Below, in pieces: positions 6,759 to 12,673 of a stretch of 21,002 nt of DNA; the first letter of the stretch is position 1, and each line of letters opens with the position of its first letter. The stretch is taken from positions 1 through 21,002 of the IMG/VR virus record IMGVR_UViG_3300034280_001150. One strand, given 5' to 3'. The notes beneath the pieces were generated by a model. It ran no database searches and was not told the DNA's origin. It was given only the letters and a program-made list of their open reading frames with translations. The DNA comes from a virus. A program made the translations under genes and the position numbers.

Positions 6759-6764
6759 ATTATA
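6759..6764 (-). promoter_or_regulatory. Candidate -10 box for the nblA-tmk cassette
   Basis: On the minus strand TATAAT lies next to a 12-bp palindrome TCTATATATAGA (6748-6759). The -35 region is poor, which suggests an activator or a phage-modified polymerase. The leader before nblA would be about 75 nt. Confidence 0.35.
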
Positions 6765-6824
6765 CCCAGAAATAGTTGTTTTGTATCCGCCTGATACAGA
6801 ATTAAAAATAGTTTGTTTTACCTG

Positions 6825-6853
6825 TTGACACCTGTTGATGTTTTGTGTAGTAT
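6825..6853 (+). promoter_or_regulatory. Sigma70-type promoter for the gene at 6898
   Basis: TTGACA (6825-6830), a 17-nt spacer, TAGTAT (6848-6853). A direct repeat ACCTGTTGA (6820-6828 and 6830-6838) straddles the -35 box and could be an operator. Confidence 0.6.
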
Positions 6854-6897
6854 TGGAAAAGTAGACAGCAGCAATCAACGCATAGAGGACAAACGCC

Positions 6898-7326
6898 ATG
6901 ACAACCGCAACCGTAACCACAGCAACCCAGTTGATTGAAAAAATCAATTCTGAAGAAGAAGAATTAGTCATACTCTTTTTTAATCTCCCTGAGATTCATA
7001 AAGATTTTCAAATTGAGGGGGTTGTTCCCCTGACCGATAACTGGCAAATTGTTGCCACGACACAGTCGGTAGTAAACAAAATTAATCCGGCTGAAAACCG
7101 GAAGTCGGGATGGTTTGACATCCTAGAGAAATACGTCCCCGAAGATCAGTGGAACCTGTCCGCTGATGACCAGGACTACCCGGTCACTTGGTACCCTGTA
7201 GTACCGTTCGACTGTTGGTATATGACCGACAAAACTTTTTACCAGCAAGCCACATCTGCGGCCCTGGAAATCTTGAAGGGGCTCAAGCCCGATAAAGTGC
7301 CAGAGTGTTATCTGGACTTAGTTTAA
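6898..7326 (+). CDS. Unknown 142-aa protein
   Basis: GAGGA precedes the ATG and a good promoter lies upstream. The N-terminal 20 residues are threonine-rich, followed by an acidic patch (NSEEEELVILFF). The C-terminal half is rich in Trp, Tyr and Pro (YPVTWYPVVPFDCWYMTD), suggesting a globular domain. No family recognised. The tRNA-like element starts 10 nt after its stop, so it may be cut from this transcript. Confidence 0.7.
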   Translation: MTTATVTTATQLIEKINSEEEELVILFFNLPEIHKDFQIEGVVPLTDNWQIVATTQSVVNKINPAENRKSGWFDILEKYVPEDQWNLSADDQDYPVTWYPVVPFDCWYMTDKTFYQQATSAALEILKGLKPDKVPECYLDLV

Positions 7327-7336
7327 GACTAAGACA

Positions 7337-7383
7337 GCGACCGCAGGTTAGCCCCTGACTGGGTTCGATTCCCAGTGGTCGCA
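7337..7383 (+). ncRNA. 47-nt tRNA-like element lacking the normal central arms
   Basis: GCGACCG (7337-7343) pairs with TGGTCGC (7376-7382), a complete 7-bp acceptor stem with one G-T pair, followed by discriminator A7383. The T arm is ideal: CTGGG-TTCGATT-CCCAG (7359-7375). Between them is one small hairpin, CAGG-TTAGCC-CCTG (7344-7357), in place of both the D and anticodon arms. No CCA is encoded. A GAAA-tetraloop hairpin TCCC-GAAA-GGGA (7385-7396) follows. It cannot decode but could be recognised by RNase P, CCA-adding enzyme or EF-Tu; a deletion relic of a tRNA is the plain alternative. Confidence 0.65.
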
Positions 7384-7426
7384 TTCCCGAAAGGGATATC
7401 AACAACTACACAGAAGGGACAAGACA

Positions 7427-7630
7427 ATGACACTAGCAAAAGGACTGAAAATCTCCTCAGACTACAAAAAGGCGGTCGGGGCTTATCGTAGCCAGATGAC
7501 CAATGCTGGTTACGTCCTGAGTACCTTTAATGGTACTGACGTATTTATACACAAGGATTTTCTAGCTTTCGCCAAGAAAGCTGAGATGTATTCGGATTTC
7601 CCCGATGGGGCGATCCTAGAATATGTTTAA
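7427..7630 (+). CDS. Unknown 67-aa protein
   Basis: GAAGGGA lies about 7 nt before the ATG. The protein is small and lysine-rich at the N terminus (MTLAKGLKISSDYKKAVGAY) with an aromatic C-terminal half. No recognised family. A HIP1 octamer begins immediately after its stop. Confidence 0.6.
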   Translation: MTLAKGLKISSDYKKAVGAYRSQMTNAGYVLSTFNGTDVFIHKDFLAFAKKAEMYSDFPDGAILEYV

Positions 7631-7708
7631 GCGATCGCAGCCAAGCGAAAGCACCGCTTTTGATTCAGAGTATTCTCGGATTGACACACTCGGTTATTAA
7701 GGAGAATC

Positions 7709-7954
7709 ATGAGAACATTTGCATTGTTTACAAAAGAATACTGTCCTTTTCGAGTCGGAGAGTGGGTTGAGAAGACTTATACCAGGAAAACAATCTGTTA
7801 TAAATCTGTAACTACAAGAGCGGAAGTCGTTATAGAAACTGAAATCGATCCAAGCCCGTTCGATAGATGGATCGGGGATTATTGTACGATAATCAATTTA
7901 GATGTCAAAACAGAAACACCGTTAATAGACCAACTAGAGAGAGCAAAATCATGA
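7709..7954 (+). CDS. Unknown 81-aa protein coupled to the ring nuclease-like gene
   Basis: A good AAGGAG lies 4 nt before the ATG. Beta-rich, with three cysteines (YCPF, TICYK, DYCT). Its TGA overlaps the ATG of the DUF1874-type gene (ATGA at 7951-7954), so both are made together. There is no helix-turn-helix, so it is not an obvious anti-CRISPR-associated repressor. It may be a partner or a second inhibitor; only the coupling suggests this. Confidence 0.7.
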   Translation: MRTFALFTKEYCPFRVGEWVEKTYTRKTICYKSVTTRAEVVIETEIDPSPFDRWIGDYCTIINLDVKTETPLIDQLERAKS

Positions 7955-8331
7955 TTAAATTACTTTCTGCTATTCCTAACTCCATCCTCTCCCCTGGAGA
8001 TGGGTTTGAAGTATTGGTTTCTTCCCTCTCAGATGAAGATGTTAAAACAGAACTTTCAAAAAACAAATGGGAGTCATGCGTTGGGCATGACTCAACAGCT
8101 AAGTTATTCTCGGAAAAACTCGGATTAGATATTCAATTTAACCGCCAAAATATCATATTGCTTCCGAATGAAGCCTTGATTGTGGGAATGTTTACACCGC
8201 CCCGTCGATTGGGAGAGGGTGAGGTCTGGACGGAAGAAGAAATACTCGCAATGCCCATTAACTGGGTGAGGGTGGTTAAATACCCAAAAGGCTACTTGGT
8301 CGCTGTCCCTTCTGTGGAAGCGATCGTATAA
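7951..8331 (+). CDS. DUF1874 / AcrIII-1-type predicted viral ring nuclease (anti-type III CRISPR)
   Basis: AcrIII-1 proteins (DUF1874) cleave cyclic tetra-adenylate, the alarm molecule of type III CRISPR systems, and so switch off its effectors. In this 126-aa protein residues 42-58 read SCVGHDSTAKLFSEKLG, matching the family signature S-x-[IV]-GH-x-x-T-A-x-x-x-x-x-x-LG. His46 corresponds to the catalytic histidine. It is followed by QFNR (Arg65) and RRLGEGEVWTEEEI (85-98), matching the conserved RLxEGxxLTxEEI segment. The family domain ends near residue 110 (NWVRVVK). The last 13 in-frame residues do not resemble the family and overlap a zinc-ribbon frame. The start is the ATG at 7951, coupled by ATGA to the upstream gene; an open extension to 7867 is ignored. 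Family assignment is by eye; activity is inferred. Confidence 0.8.
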   Translation: MIKLLSAIPNSILSPGDGFEVLVSSLSDEDVKTELSKNKWESCVGHDSTAKLFSEKLGLDIQFNRQNIILLPNEALIVGMFTPPRRLGEGEVWTEEEILAMPINWVRVVKYPKGYLVAVPSVEAIV

Positions 8332-8399
8332 GGAAGTACGGACGCACCGAGTCCAAGAGACAGAGGTGGCATTGCAAAGATTGTGGAAAAATGTTTTAA
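8280..8399 (+). other. Zinc-ribbon reading frame in the -1 frame, possible frameshift extension or relic
   Basis: In the -1 frame relative to the ring nuclease-like gene, the DNA encodes a full four-cysteine zinc ribbon: CPFCGSDRIRKYGRT, then KRQRWHCKDCGKMF and a stop at 8397-8399. This pattern is typical of the N-terminal zinc finger of many transposases and some phage proteins. The open stretch starts after a TAA at 8277-8279 and has no ATG, GTG or TTG, so it cannot be an independent gene. A C-CCA-AAA heptamer (8283-8289) in the ring nuclease frame would allow a -1 slip, giving a fusion of about 149 aa (113 plus 36). Alternatives: an IS remnant, or a one-base indel in an ancestral fusion. 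Confidence 0.6.
8283..8289 (+). promoter_or_regulatory. CCCAAAA slippery heptamer
   Basis: In the zero frame TAC CCA AAA GGC, the heptamer C-CCA-AAA fits X-XXY-YYZ. It lies exactly where the DUF1874-like domain ends and before the -1 frame zinc ribbon. No strong stimulatory stem is evident downstream; only a short CTTC/GAAG hairpin is seen. Confidence 0.45.
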
Positions 8400-8405
8400 A
8401 ATCAA

Positions 8406-8434
8406 CCCCTCTAAATATTTAGAGGGTTATTTTT
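8406..8434. terminator. Bidirectional terminator, copy 1 of a repeated element
   Basis: CCCTCTAAA (8407-8415) and TTTAGAGGG (8418-8426) form a perfect stem with a 2-nt centre, followed by a T-rich tail (8430-8434). It separates the ring nuclease operon from the convergent gene at 8433-8879. Confidence 0.8.
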
Positions 8435-8879
8435 ATTTAGTTGGCTTGGGATTGGTAAGAATGCCTCCTTTTGGGGAACTCTTAAAATACTCACTTTCCA
8501 GTATGTCAAAAATACTTGCCTGTCCATTCTTGTCTCTTGGCAATTCTTTTGGCGGTGGTTTTATAATGTCGTCATCACAAATAAAAACAAGGTTAATTTT
8601 CTCGCCACCATAATAAGACTTAAACGCTTCAGTCAATGCGTTTGAATGGCGATGAGTAGATGCTAGTTCTTTTATAGTAGAGTTACCGATCTTTATAATG
8701 GCAACCCCTTCTACAACAGCTATTAAACGAGTTTGCTGTCTAAAAAGGGCTTTTGTACCCCGTGGCTGCACGTTATCTAATATCGCCTGATAATCAGGAA
8801 AGTGATAGGCTATTTGACCCCCCAGTGCTGTGAGTTCTTTTAGTGCGGATGCGTATCTATCCTTTGTTAGTGAATTCAT
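8433..8879 (-). CDS. Unknown 148-aa protein
   Basis: The N-terminal region is helical (SLTKDRYASALKELTALGG). The centre is beta-rich with RLIAVVEGVAIIKIG, followed by HRHSNALTEAFKSYYGGEK and LVFICDDDIIKPPPKEL. The central pattern suggests an alpha/beta fold, but I recognise no family. No Shine-Dalgarno is seen before the ATG. It is flanked on both sides by copies of the same terminator, so it reads as a self-contained inverted unit, perhaps acquired as a moron. Confidence 0.65.
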   Translation of the reverse strand: MNSLTKDRYASALKELTALGGQIAYHFPDYQAILDNVQPRGTKALFRQQTRLIAVVEGVAIIKIGNSTIKELASTHRHSNALTEAFKSYYGGEKINLVFICDDDIIKPPPKELPRDKNGQASIFDILESEYFKSSPKGGILTNPKPTK

Positions 8880-8907
8880 TTTTTATTAATGTTTACTCAT
8901 GGGATTA

Positions 8908-8939
8908 AACCCTCTAAATATTTTAGAGGGTTATTTTTT
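8908..8939 (+). terminator. Terminator-like hairpin, copy 2
   Basis: AACCCTCTAAA (8908-8918) pairs with TTTAGAGGGTT (8922-8932), then ATTTTTT. It lies upstream of the minus-strand gene start and of the plus-strand leader, so here it insulates rather than ends a known gene. Tail TTTTTTGATTAG is shared with copy 3. Confidence 0.7.
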
Positions 8940-8993
8940 GATTAGCTCATGCTCAATATAAACGCCTCTTGTTCATCTTCTTACCACTTATTA

Positions 8994-9072
8994 TATAATA
9001 ATAATTATTCCCCTGCAACAATGCAAATGTTCAGGGGATTGAGTCAACCTTAACTTAGTGAGCAGGTCAACT
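8994..9072 (+). promoter_or_regulatory. Promoter and structured leader, copy A
   Basis: TATAAT (8994-8999) is followed 9 nt later by a hairpin TCCCCTG (9009-9015) / CAGGGGA (9032-9038), then GAGTCAACCT and GCAGGTCAACTATG at the gene start. The leader is repeated at 10038-10118 with paired changes that keep the stem. The transcript would begin at about 9006 with the hairpin at its very 5' end. Confidence 0.6.
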
Positions 9073-9891
9073 ATGAACAATAATACATCAAAGACAATTA
9101 CTCAGGAAAGGATTCTCAAATCCCTAACTAAAGCCGGAAATTATTTCTTTGATCGTCCAGAGGTGATGATCACCGAGACTTTAGCGAGTATCGGGTTAAA
9201 GGGTCAATTTAACAATAAAAACCCCATTAGTACCAAAGACGAATTAGAACTCGCTTATCATGGTTTTACCGACCCGGAACAGATATTAAAACGCCTGTCA
9301 CGCTATCAAGATAAGAAAGGCTTAAATAGTTTTGAGGCTATTAAAGTGGCGTGGGGTAAATCGTTTAGGCACACACTAAGAAAACACTGGGAGCGCCGGG
9401 ATAAAATACTTAACATCCAAGTGAATAATAATATAAGCGGGTTAGAGCTTGAAACCGTAAATCTTGGGGATGTAGCGATTCAATACCATTCTCAGATTGA
9501 CGAACTAAAAACATTACCCCGTGACTTCAAAATACTCAAGAATGAGTGTCAATATGTTGCTGAAAGGTTCTGTGATGCCGTTGAAAAATACAACATGACT
9601 CTATGGTTCTTTGATGAAAAACAAGACTGTTGGGTGTCAGCAACTATTGAGCAAGTGATCGTTAGTTCTGAATTAAAGGATTTAGCAATTCCATCAGAAG
9701 ACAAATATTATATCAATCAGAAAGAACTGAACGAGCGCGGCGTAACTACCCAAAAACCAGAATTAGATTGTCTTCAGGATAAGATAATCTGGGAATTTCA
9801 TCTCATATTAGCCGATGAATCCTATCCAGACAAAGATTCGGGCTCTATTTGGTTCTGTGCAAATTTGGGGGATGAAAAGCCCTCAATGTAG
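9073..9891 (+). CDS. Unknown 272-aa protein
   Basis: I start at the ATG at 9073, placed just after the duplicated leader; a GTG at 9058 is in frame but lies inside the conserved leader. The N-terminal half is helical and basic (KSFRHTLRKHWERRDKIL), compatible with nucleic-acid binding. The C-terminal half is mixed, with several aromatic clusters (MTLWFFDEKQDCWV, IIWEFHLILADE). No domain recognised. It is flanked by terminator copies 2 and 3, so it forms a stand-alone transcription unit. Confidence 0.7.
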   Translation: MNNNTSKTITQERILKSLTKAGNYFFDRPEVMITETLASIGLKGQFNNKNPISTKDELELAYHGFTDPEQILKRLSRYQDKKGLNSFEAIKVAWGKSFRHTLRKHWERRDKILNIQVNNNISGLELETVNLGDVAIQYHSQIDELKTLPRDFKILKNECQYVAERFCDAVEKYNMTLWFFDEKQDCWVSATIEQVIVSSELKDLAIPSEDKYYINQKELNERGVTTQKPELDCLQDKIIWEFHLILADESYPDKDSGSIWFCANLGDEKPSM

Positions 9892-9912
9892 ATTTAACCG
9901 TTTTAAAAATCA

Positions 9913-9944
9913 AACCCTCTAAACATTTAGAGGGTTCTTTTTTT
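9913..9944 (+). terminator. Rho-independent terminator, copy 3
   Basis: AACCCTCTAAA (9913-9923) pairs with TTTAGAGGGTT (9926-9936), then a run of seven T's (9938-9944). It ends the gene at 9073-9891. The arms are identical to copy 2; only the loop differs. Confidence 0.85.
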
Positions 9945-10037
9945 GATTAGTGACTAATAACTAAAGTTGTGGTTTCTGGTAACTTCACCCCAGGATAGGT
10001 CACTCGCCAAACGTCATGAGAATATAGACGTTTATGT

Positions 10038-10118
10038 TATAATTATAGTAATTCCCTGCAACACTGTCAATGTCCAGGGAACGAGTCAACCTAAACACTA
10101 AACAGCAGGTCAACTAAT
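10038..10118 (+). promoter_or_regulatory. Promoter and structured leader, copy B, with no gene after it
   Basis: An extended -10 (TG-T-TATAAT, 10035-10043) is followed 8 nt later by hairpin TTCCCTG (10052-10058) / CAGGGAA (10075-10081), then GAGTCAACCT and GCAGGTCAACTA as in copy A. The ATG of copy A is replaced by AATTT and no open frame follows before the convergent methyltransferase. The stretch 9945-10152 holds only this element and a weak AATTACT/AGTAATT hairpin at its end. Confidence 0.55.
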
Positions 10119-10152
10119 TTAAACAATTACTTTACCTTATTTTAGCAGTAAT

Positions 10153-11499
10153 TTAAGCCACGTCAAACAAACTTAATTGCTTAAATTCCGGTTGCTTTAG
10201 TTCCATAATTTCTAACTCTGTTTCTGAATATTCCCTGGGTTGGGAGATGCGATCGCAAGCTATATCAAAGTATTCCTTTTCCTTCTCGATACAAATATAG
10301 TTACGTCCCAATTCTTTGCAAGCCACCGCAGTTGTGCCACTGCCACAGAAGGGATCTAAAACCGTTCCATTCTCAGGGGTAATCAAAGTTATTAAATATT
10401 TCATCAGATGACGGCTTTTGACTGTGGGATGAGTGTTTGCAATTTCTCCACTGTTTGACCTGTCACTAGGAGATGCCTTGGCTTGGTAATAGACGCTAGG
10501 GATGGTTTCGGGGTCAAAGGGGAGTTGCTTAAAGAATCGGGCGGCGGTTCCTATATCACTATGTCCGAAAGTGGTGTGAGCATATTCTTTTCCCTTAGCA
10601 ACACTTTTAAAGTCGCTGTTATTTCTTGGTCTATCACTACTCACACTAAATCCACTTTGCTCACCAATGACCGTCACCGGACAGTCATGGCTATGATTCT
10701 CGCCTTTACAGTTGGCTCCACAGGATAGGATTAAATTGGCGGGGTAGCGACCTGTTGTTCCGTATTTTGCTGCGTTATTTTCTCCGTCCCCATAAGTTCC
10801 CCATGATGCTGTATTATGATTTAGTCTAGCCAAGTTATCATCCGTCCCAATCCGACACGCCTCAATATTCAAACCACCAACCCCATGTTTTAGAATATTT
10901 CTAGCAATACTTGACTCACTGATAGGCTTCTGTACCAACCACCAACCCTCAACGGCTGGCTTCAGTGCTGGAGTTTTCCAACCGTCGTATTGTTTTGCTT
11001 CATGTGTTGCGGGTGCTGTTAGAATACCCGCGTCACCACTGCCTAACCTAGAGTTTTGCTGTTCAGGGTTGAAGTCGCTATTAAAAGCATATTTATAACG
11101 TTCACCTTGTTTTCTCCCTACGACTTCCCTCTCAGCCCCATAAATAGCGTCTATATGCTTACTAATATCCTGTGATTTTGGAAAGCCGCTACCAAAGCAG
11201 TGGTGAACACAATCAATTAATCTAAACCCTGCTAATTCTAAAGCCATTCCTGTCCAGTGAGAAGTACGGGGTAAAGACCAAACCAAGCCACACGCTCCGG
11301 GCTTCATTACCCTTAAACATTCCGCCATTATTTCAGATAGCCAATTAATCCAGTTAAGCATACCCCCTTTATTATGGTCAAAATCCTTATTCATAAAGCT
11401 AATTCCTGCGGGCGGGTCACTTATTAAACTATCAAAATAATTATCAGGAATATCCTTTAAAACTTCAAAACAATCACCGTGAATAATTTGATTAAGCAT
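10153..11499 (-). CDS. DNA methyltransferase, N4-cytosine / N6-adenine type (beta class)
   Basis: Transfers a methyl group from SAM to an exocyclic amino group in DNA. The N terminus reads MLNQIIHGDCFEVLKDIPDN, then catalytic motif IV as SDPPAGISFM (about residues 27-36). The SAM motif I comes late, VLDPFCGSGTTAVACKELGR (about 380-399), followed by NYICIEKEKEYFDIACDRI. Motif IV before motif I marks the beta class. The DPPA form instead of DPPY recurs in phage enzymes. The long middle part with several Cys and His (CGANCKGENHSHDC) should hold target recognition. I prefer M at 11499, the usual family start; an ATG at 11517 adds six residues but lies only about 12 nt from a TATAAT box (11529-11534). 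No cognate endonuclease is adjacent, so it is probably an orphan anti-restriction or regulatory methylase. Confidence 0.92.
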   Translation of the reverse strand: MLNQIIHGDCFEVLKDIPDNYFDSLISDPPAGISFMNKDFDHNKGGMLNWINWLSEIMAECLRVMKPGACGLVWSLPRTSHWTGMALELAGFRLIDCVHHCFGSGFPKSQDISKHIDAIYGAEREVVGRKQGERYKYAFNSDFNPEQQNSRLGSGDAGILTAPATHEAKQYDGWKTPALKPAVEGWWLVQKPISESSIARNILKHGVGGLNIEACRIGTDDNLARLNHNTASWGTYGDGENNAAKYGTTGRYPANLILSCGANCKGENHSHDCPVTVIGEQSGFSVSSDRPRNNSDFKSVAKGKEYAHTTFGHSDIGTAARFFKQLPFDPETIPSVYYQAKASPSDRSNSGEIANTHPTVKSRHLMKYLITLITPENGTVLDPFCGSGTTAVACKELGRNYICIEKEKEYFDIACDRISQPREYSETELEIMELKQPEFKQLSLFDVA

Positions 11500-11528
11500 A
11501 ATAATATTAATTGCCATTACCTATTTAT

Positions 11529-11534
11529 ATTATA
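11529..11534 (-). promoter_or_regulatory. -10 box for the methyltransferase
   Basis: TATAAT on the minus strand. Transcription would start near 11522, leaving almost no leader for the ATG at 11517 and a short one for the ATG at 11499. Confidence 0.4.
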
Positions 11535-11559
11535 ATACAAACCCAATATCTTCACCAAT

Positions 11560-11592
11560 AAAAAACCCAACAATCAATAAGATTCCTGGGTT
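11560..11592 (-). terminator. Terminator of the 11634-13764 minus-strand block
   Basis: Read on the minus strand, AACCCA (11592-11587) pairs with TGGGTT (11569-11564) and a T run (11565-11560) follows. It closes the six-gene block before the methyltransferase promoter. Confidence 0.7.
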
Positions 11593-11633
11593 AGTATCGT
11601 CCAATTTCATCAGTGTGCATCATTATTATAACA

Positions 11634-12035
11634 TCATATTTCATCATTAACTATTGCCGAAACCAAAGGTTTTCTTTTTGGAAATAAATCTTTAATTGAC
11701 CTGACAGCATCAGTATAACACTGACCGAGATATGTCCCATTATCCGTAAAACTAGCGCGGGTCTCGGCAACAGCCCACCATCCAGACCGACTCCTGAACT
11801 CAATATACCAATAACCATAGTCGGTATTTTCTCCCGTTGTTTGGGATATTAAATTATTTAATTGTTCCGTTTTTGTTCGCATTCGCAACATCATTTCCTC
11901 TCTAATTTTTCCTTGAAGTTCCCAGATATCTTTTTTTATAATGTCGTTCATCTGATTAGCTAATCTCATCTTATGCCTTGAATCCGTAACATCCTCGTAT
12001 TCGCTTATTAACATTTGCAACGACTTAATATCCAT
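11634..12035 (-). CDS. Unknown 133-aa protein
   Basis: GAGGTGA lies 6 nt before the ATG and the gene overlaps the previous one by 11 nt. The first 65 residues are helical and charged (coiled-coil-like, IIKKDIWELQGKIREEMMLR). The second half is aromatic and beta-rich (YGYWYIEFRSRSGWWAVAET). No family recognised. It is the last gene of the block. Confidence 0.65.
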   Translation of the reverse strand: MDIKSLQMLISEYEDVTDSRHKMRLANQMNDIIKKDIWELQGKIREEMMLRMRTKTEQLNNLISQTTGENTDYGYWYIEFRSRSGWWAVAETRASFTDNGTYLGQCYTDAVRSIKDLFPKRKPLVSAIVNDEI

Positions 12036-12252
12036 GTTCTATCACCTCAAAAGTAACAACGTTCCACTTTAATTCTACCTGTTCCCTAATCCATTTATCC
12101 ATACACGAATTAACAAAAACTTGATAATCTCCCCTAGAATTTAGCCAATGTTTAGGATATTTATCCTTCAATTCCTTAATCGTGAAAATCTCCTCAGATG
12201 CCGTCACCTCCCTGTTGAGTGCTATTAACTTAATTATAGTAGAATTTTTCAT
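12025..12252 (-). CDS. Unknown 75-aa protein
   Basis: Small, soluble and basic, with EIFTIKELKDKYPKHWLN in the middle. Its end overlaps the next gene by 11 nt. No recognised domain or motif. Confidence 0.6.
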   Translation of the reverse strand: MKNSTIIKLIALNREVTASEEIFTIKELKDKYPKHWLNSRGDYQVFVNSCMDKWIREQVELKWNVVTFEVIEHGY

Positions 12253-12267
12253 AATAAAAAGGATTCT

Positions 12268-12672
12268 TTATTGGTCAGGATGGTGTTTAACACTTTTTTT
12301 AAACTTATTAATAACTGCAATAGCTTTTTTATATTCTAAATTCAGCTTCTGATTTTTTTCTTGTAATTCAGCTATTTGATTACTAATACTTGAATTACTC
12401 TGCTCTTGTAATATGGTTAACTTTTCCTTTAAGTTAATATTCTCAGTTTCGATTTTGCGAAGATTGGTTTCTCTGTATTCAATCTCCCTTTCAAGAGTCT
12501 TAATCTTCCCTTGAAGTTCCACAATTATTTTAGCATTTTTAATATCAAAAATTCGATTAATAGCAATCCCGATTACGCTACTACCACTCAATAAAATACC
12601 AGTGACCCCCAGGACAGTTTGGACGGTTTGGTCTGGTGGTGTGGTTGTAGTAATCTGAAGAAAGGTCAACAT
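12268..12672 (-). CDS. Membrane-anchored coiled-coil protein (possible spanin-like)
   Basis: One transmembrane segment near the N terminus (about residues 17-38, LGVTGILLSGSSVIGIAINR) is followed by a long coiled coil (about 45-125) with regular Leu/Ile spacing and many Glu/Lys, and then a basic tail. An N-terminal anchor plus coiled coil is the architecture of inner-membrane spanins (Rz) in phage lysis, and the two neighbours upstream are multi-pass membrane proteins. I see no lipobox partner or endolysin, so this is a suggestion only. It starts 1 nt after the upstream stop, so translation is coupled. Confidence 0.65.
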   Translation of the reverse strand: MLTFLQITTTTPPDQTVQTVLGVTGILLSGSSVIGIAINRIFDIKNAKIIVELQGKIKTLEREIEYRETNLRKIETENINLKEKLTILQEQSNSSISNQIAELQEKNQKLNLEYKKAIAVINKFKKSVKHHPDQ

Positions 12673-12673
12673 A

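Noticed and set aside
6657-6971. 104-aa minus-strand open frame with a membrane-like segment, covering the nblA leader
   Set aside because: It overlaps the start of the plus-strand gene at 6898, the promoter at 6825-6853 and the beginning of nblA, and has no ribosome site; it is most likely a chance frame.
7709-7954. Anti-CRISPR-associated (Aca) regulator
   Set aside because: No helix-turn-helix pattern; Aca genes usually follow rather than precede the acr gene.
10483-10728. 81-aa plus-strand open frame within the methyltransferase gene
   Set aside because: Lies wholly antisense to a well-supported methyltransferase and has no start signals.
12268-12672. Firm call of Rz-type spanin
   Set aside because: Architecture fits, but there is no outer-membrane partner or lipobox and no endolysin nearby, so it is kept as a possibility only.
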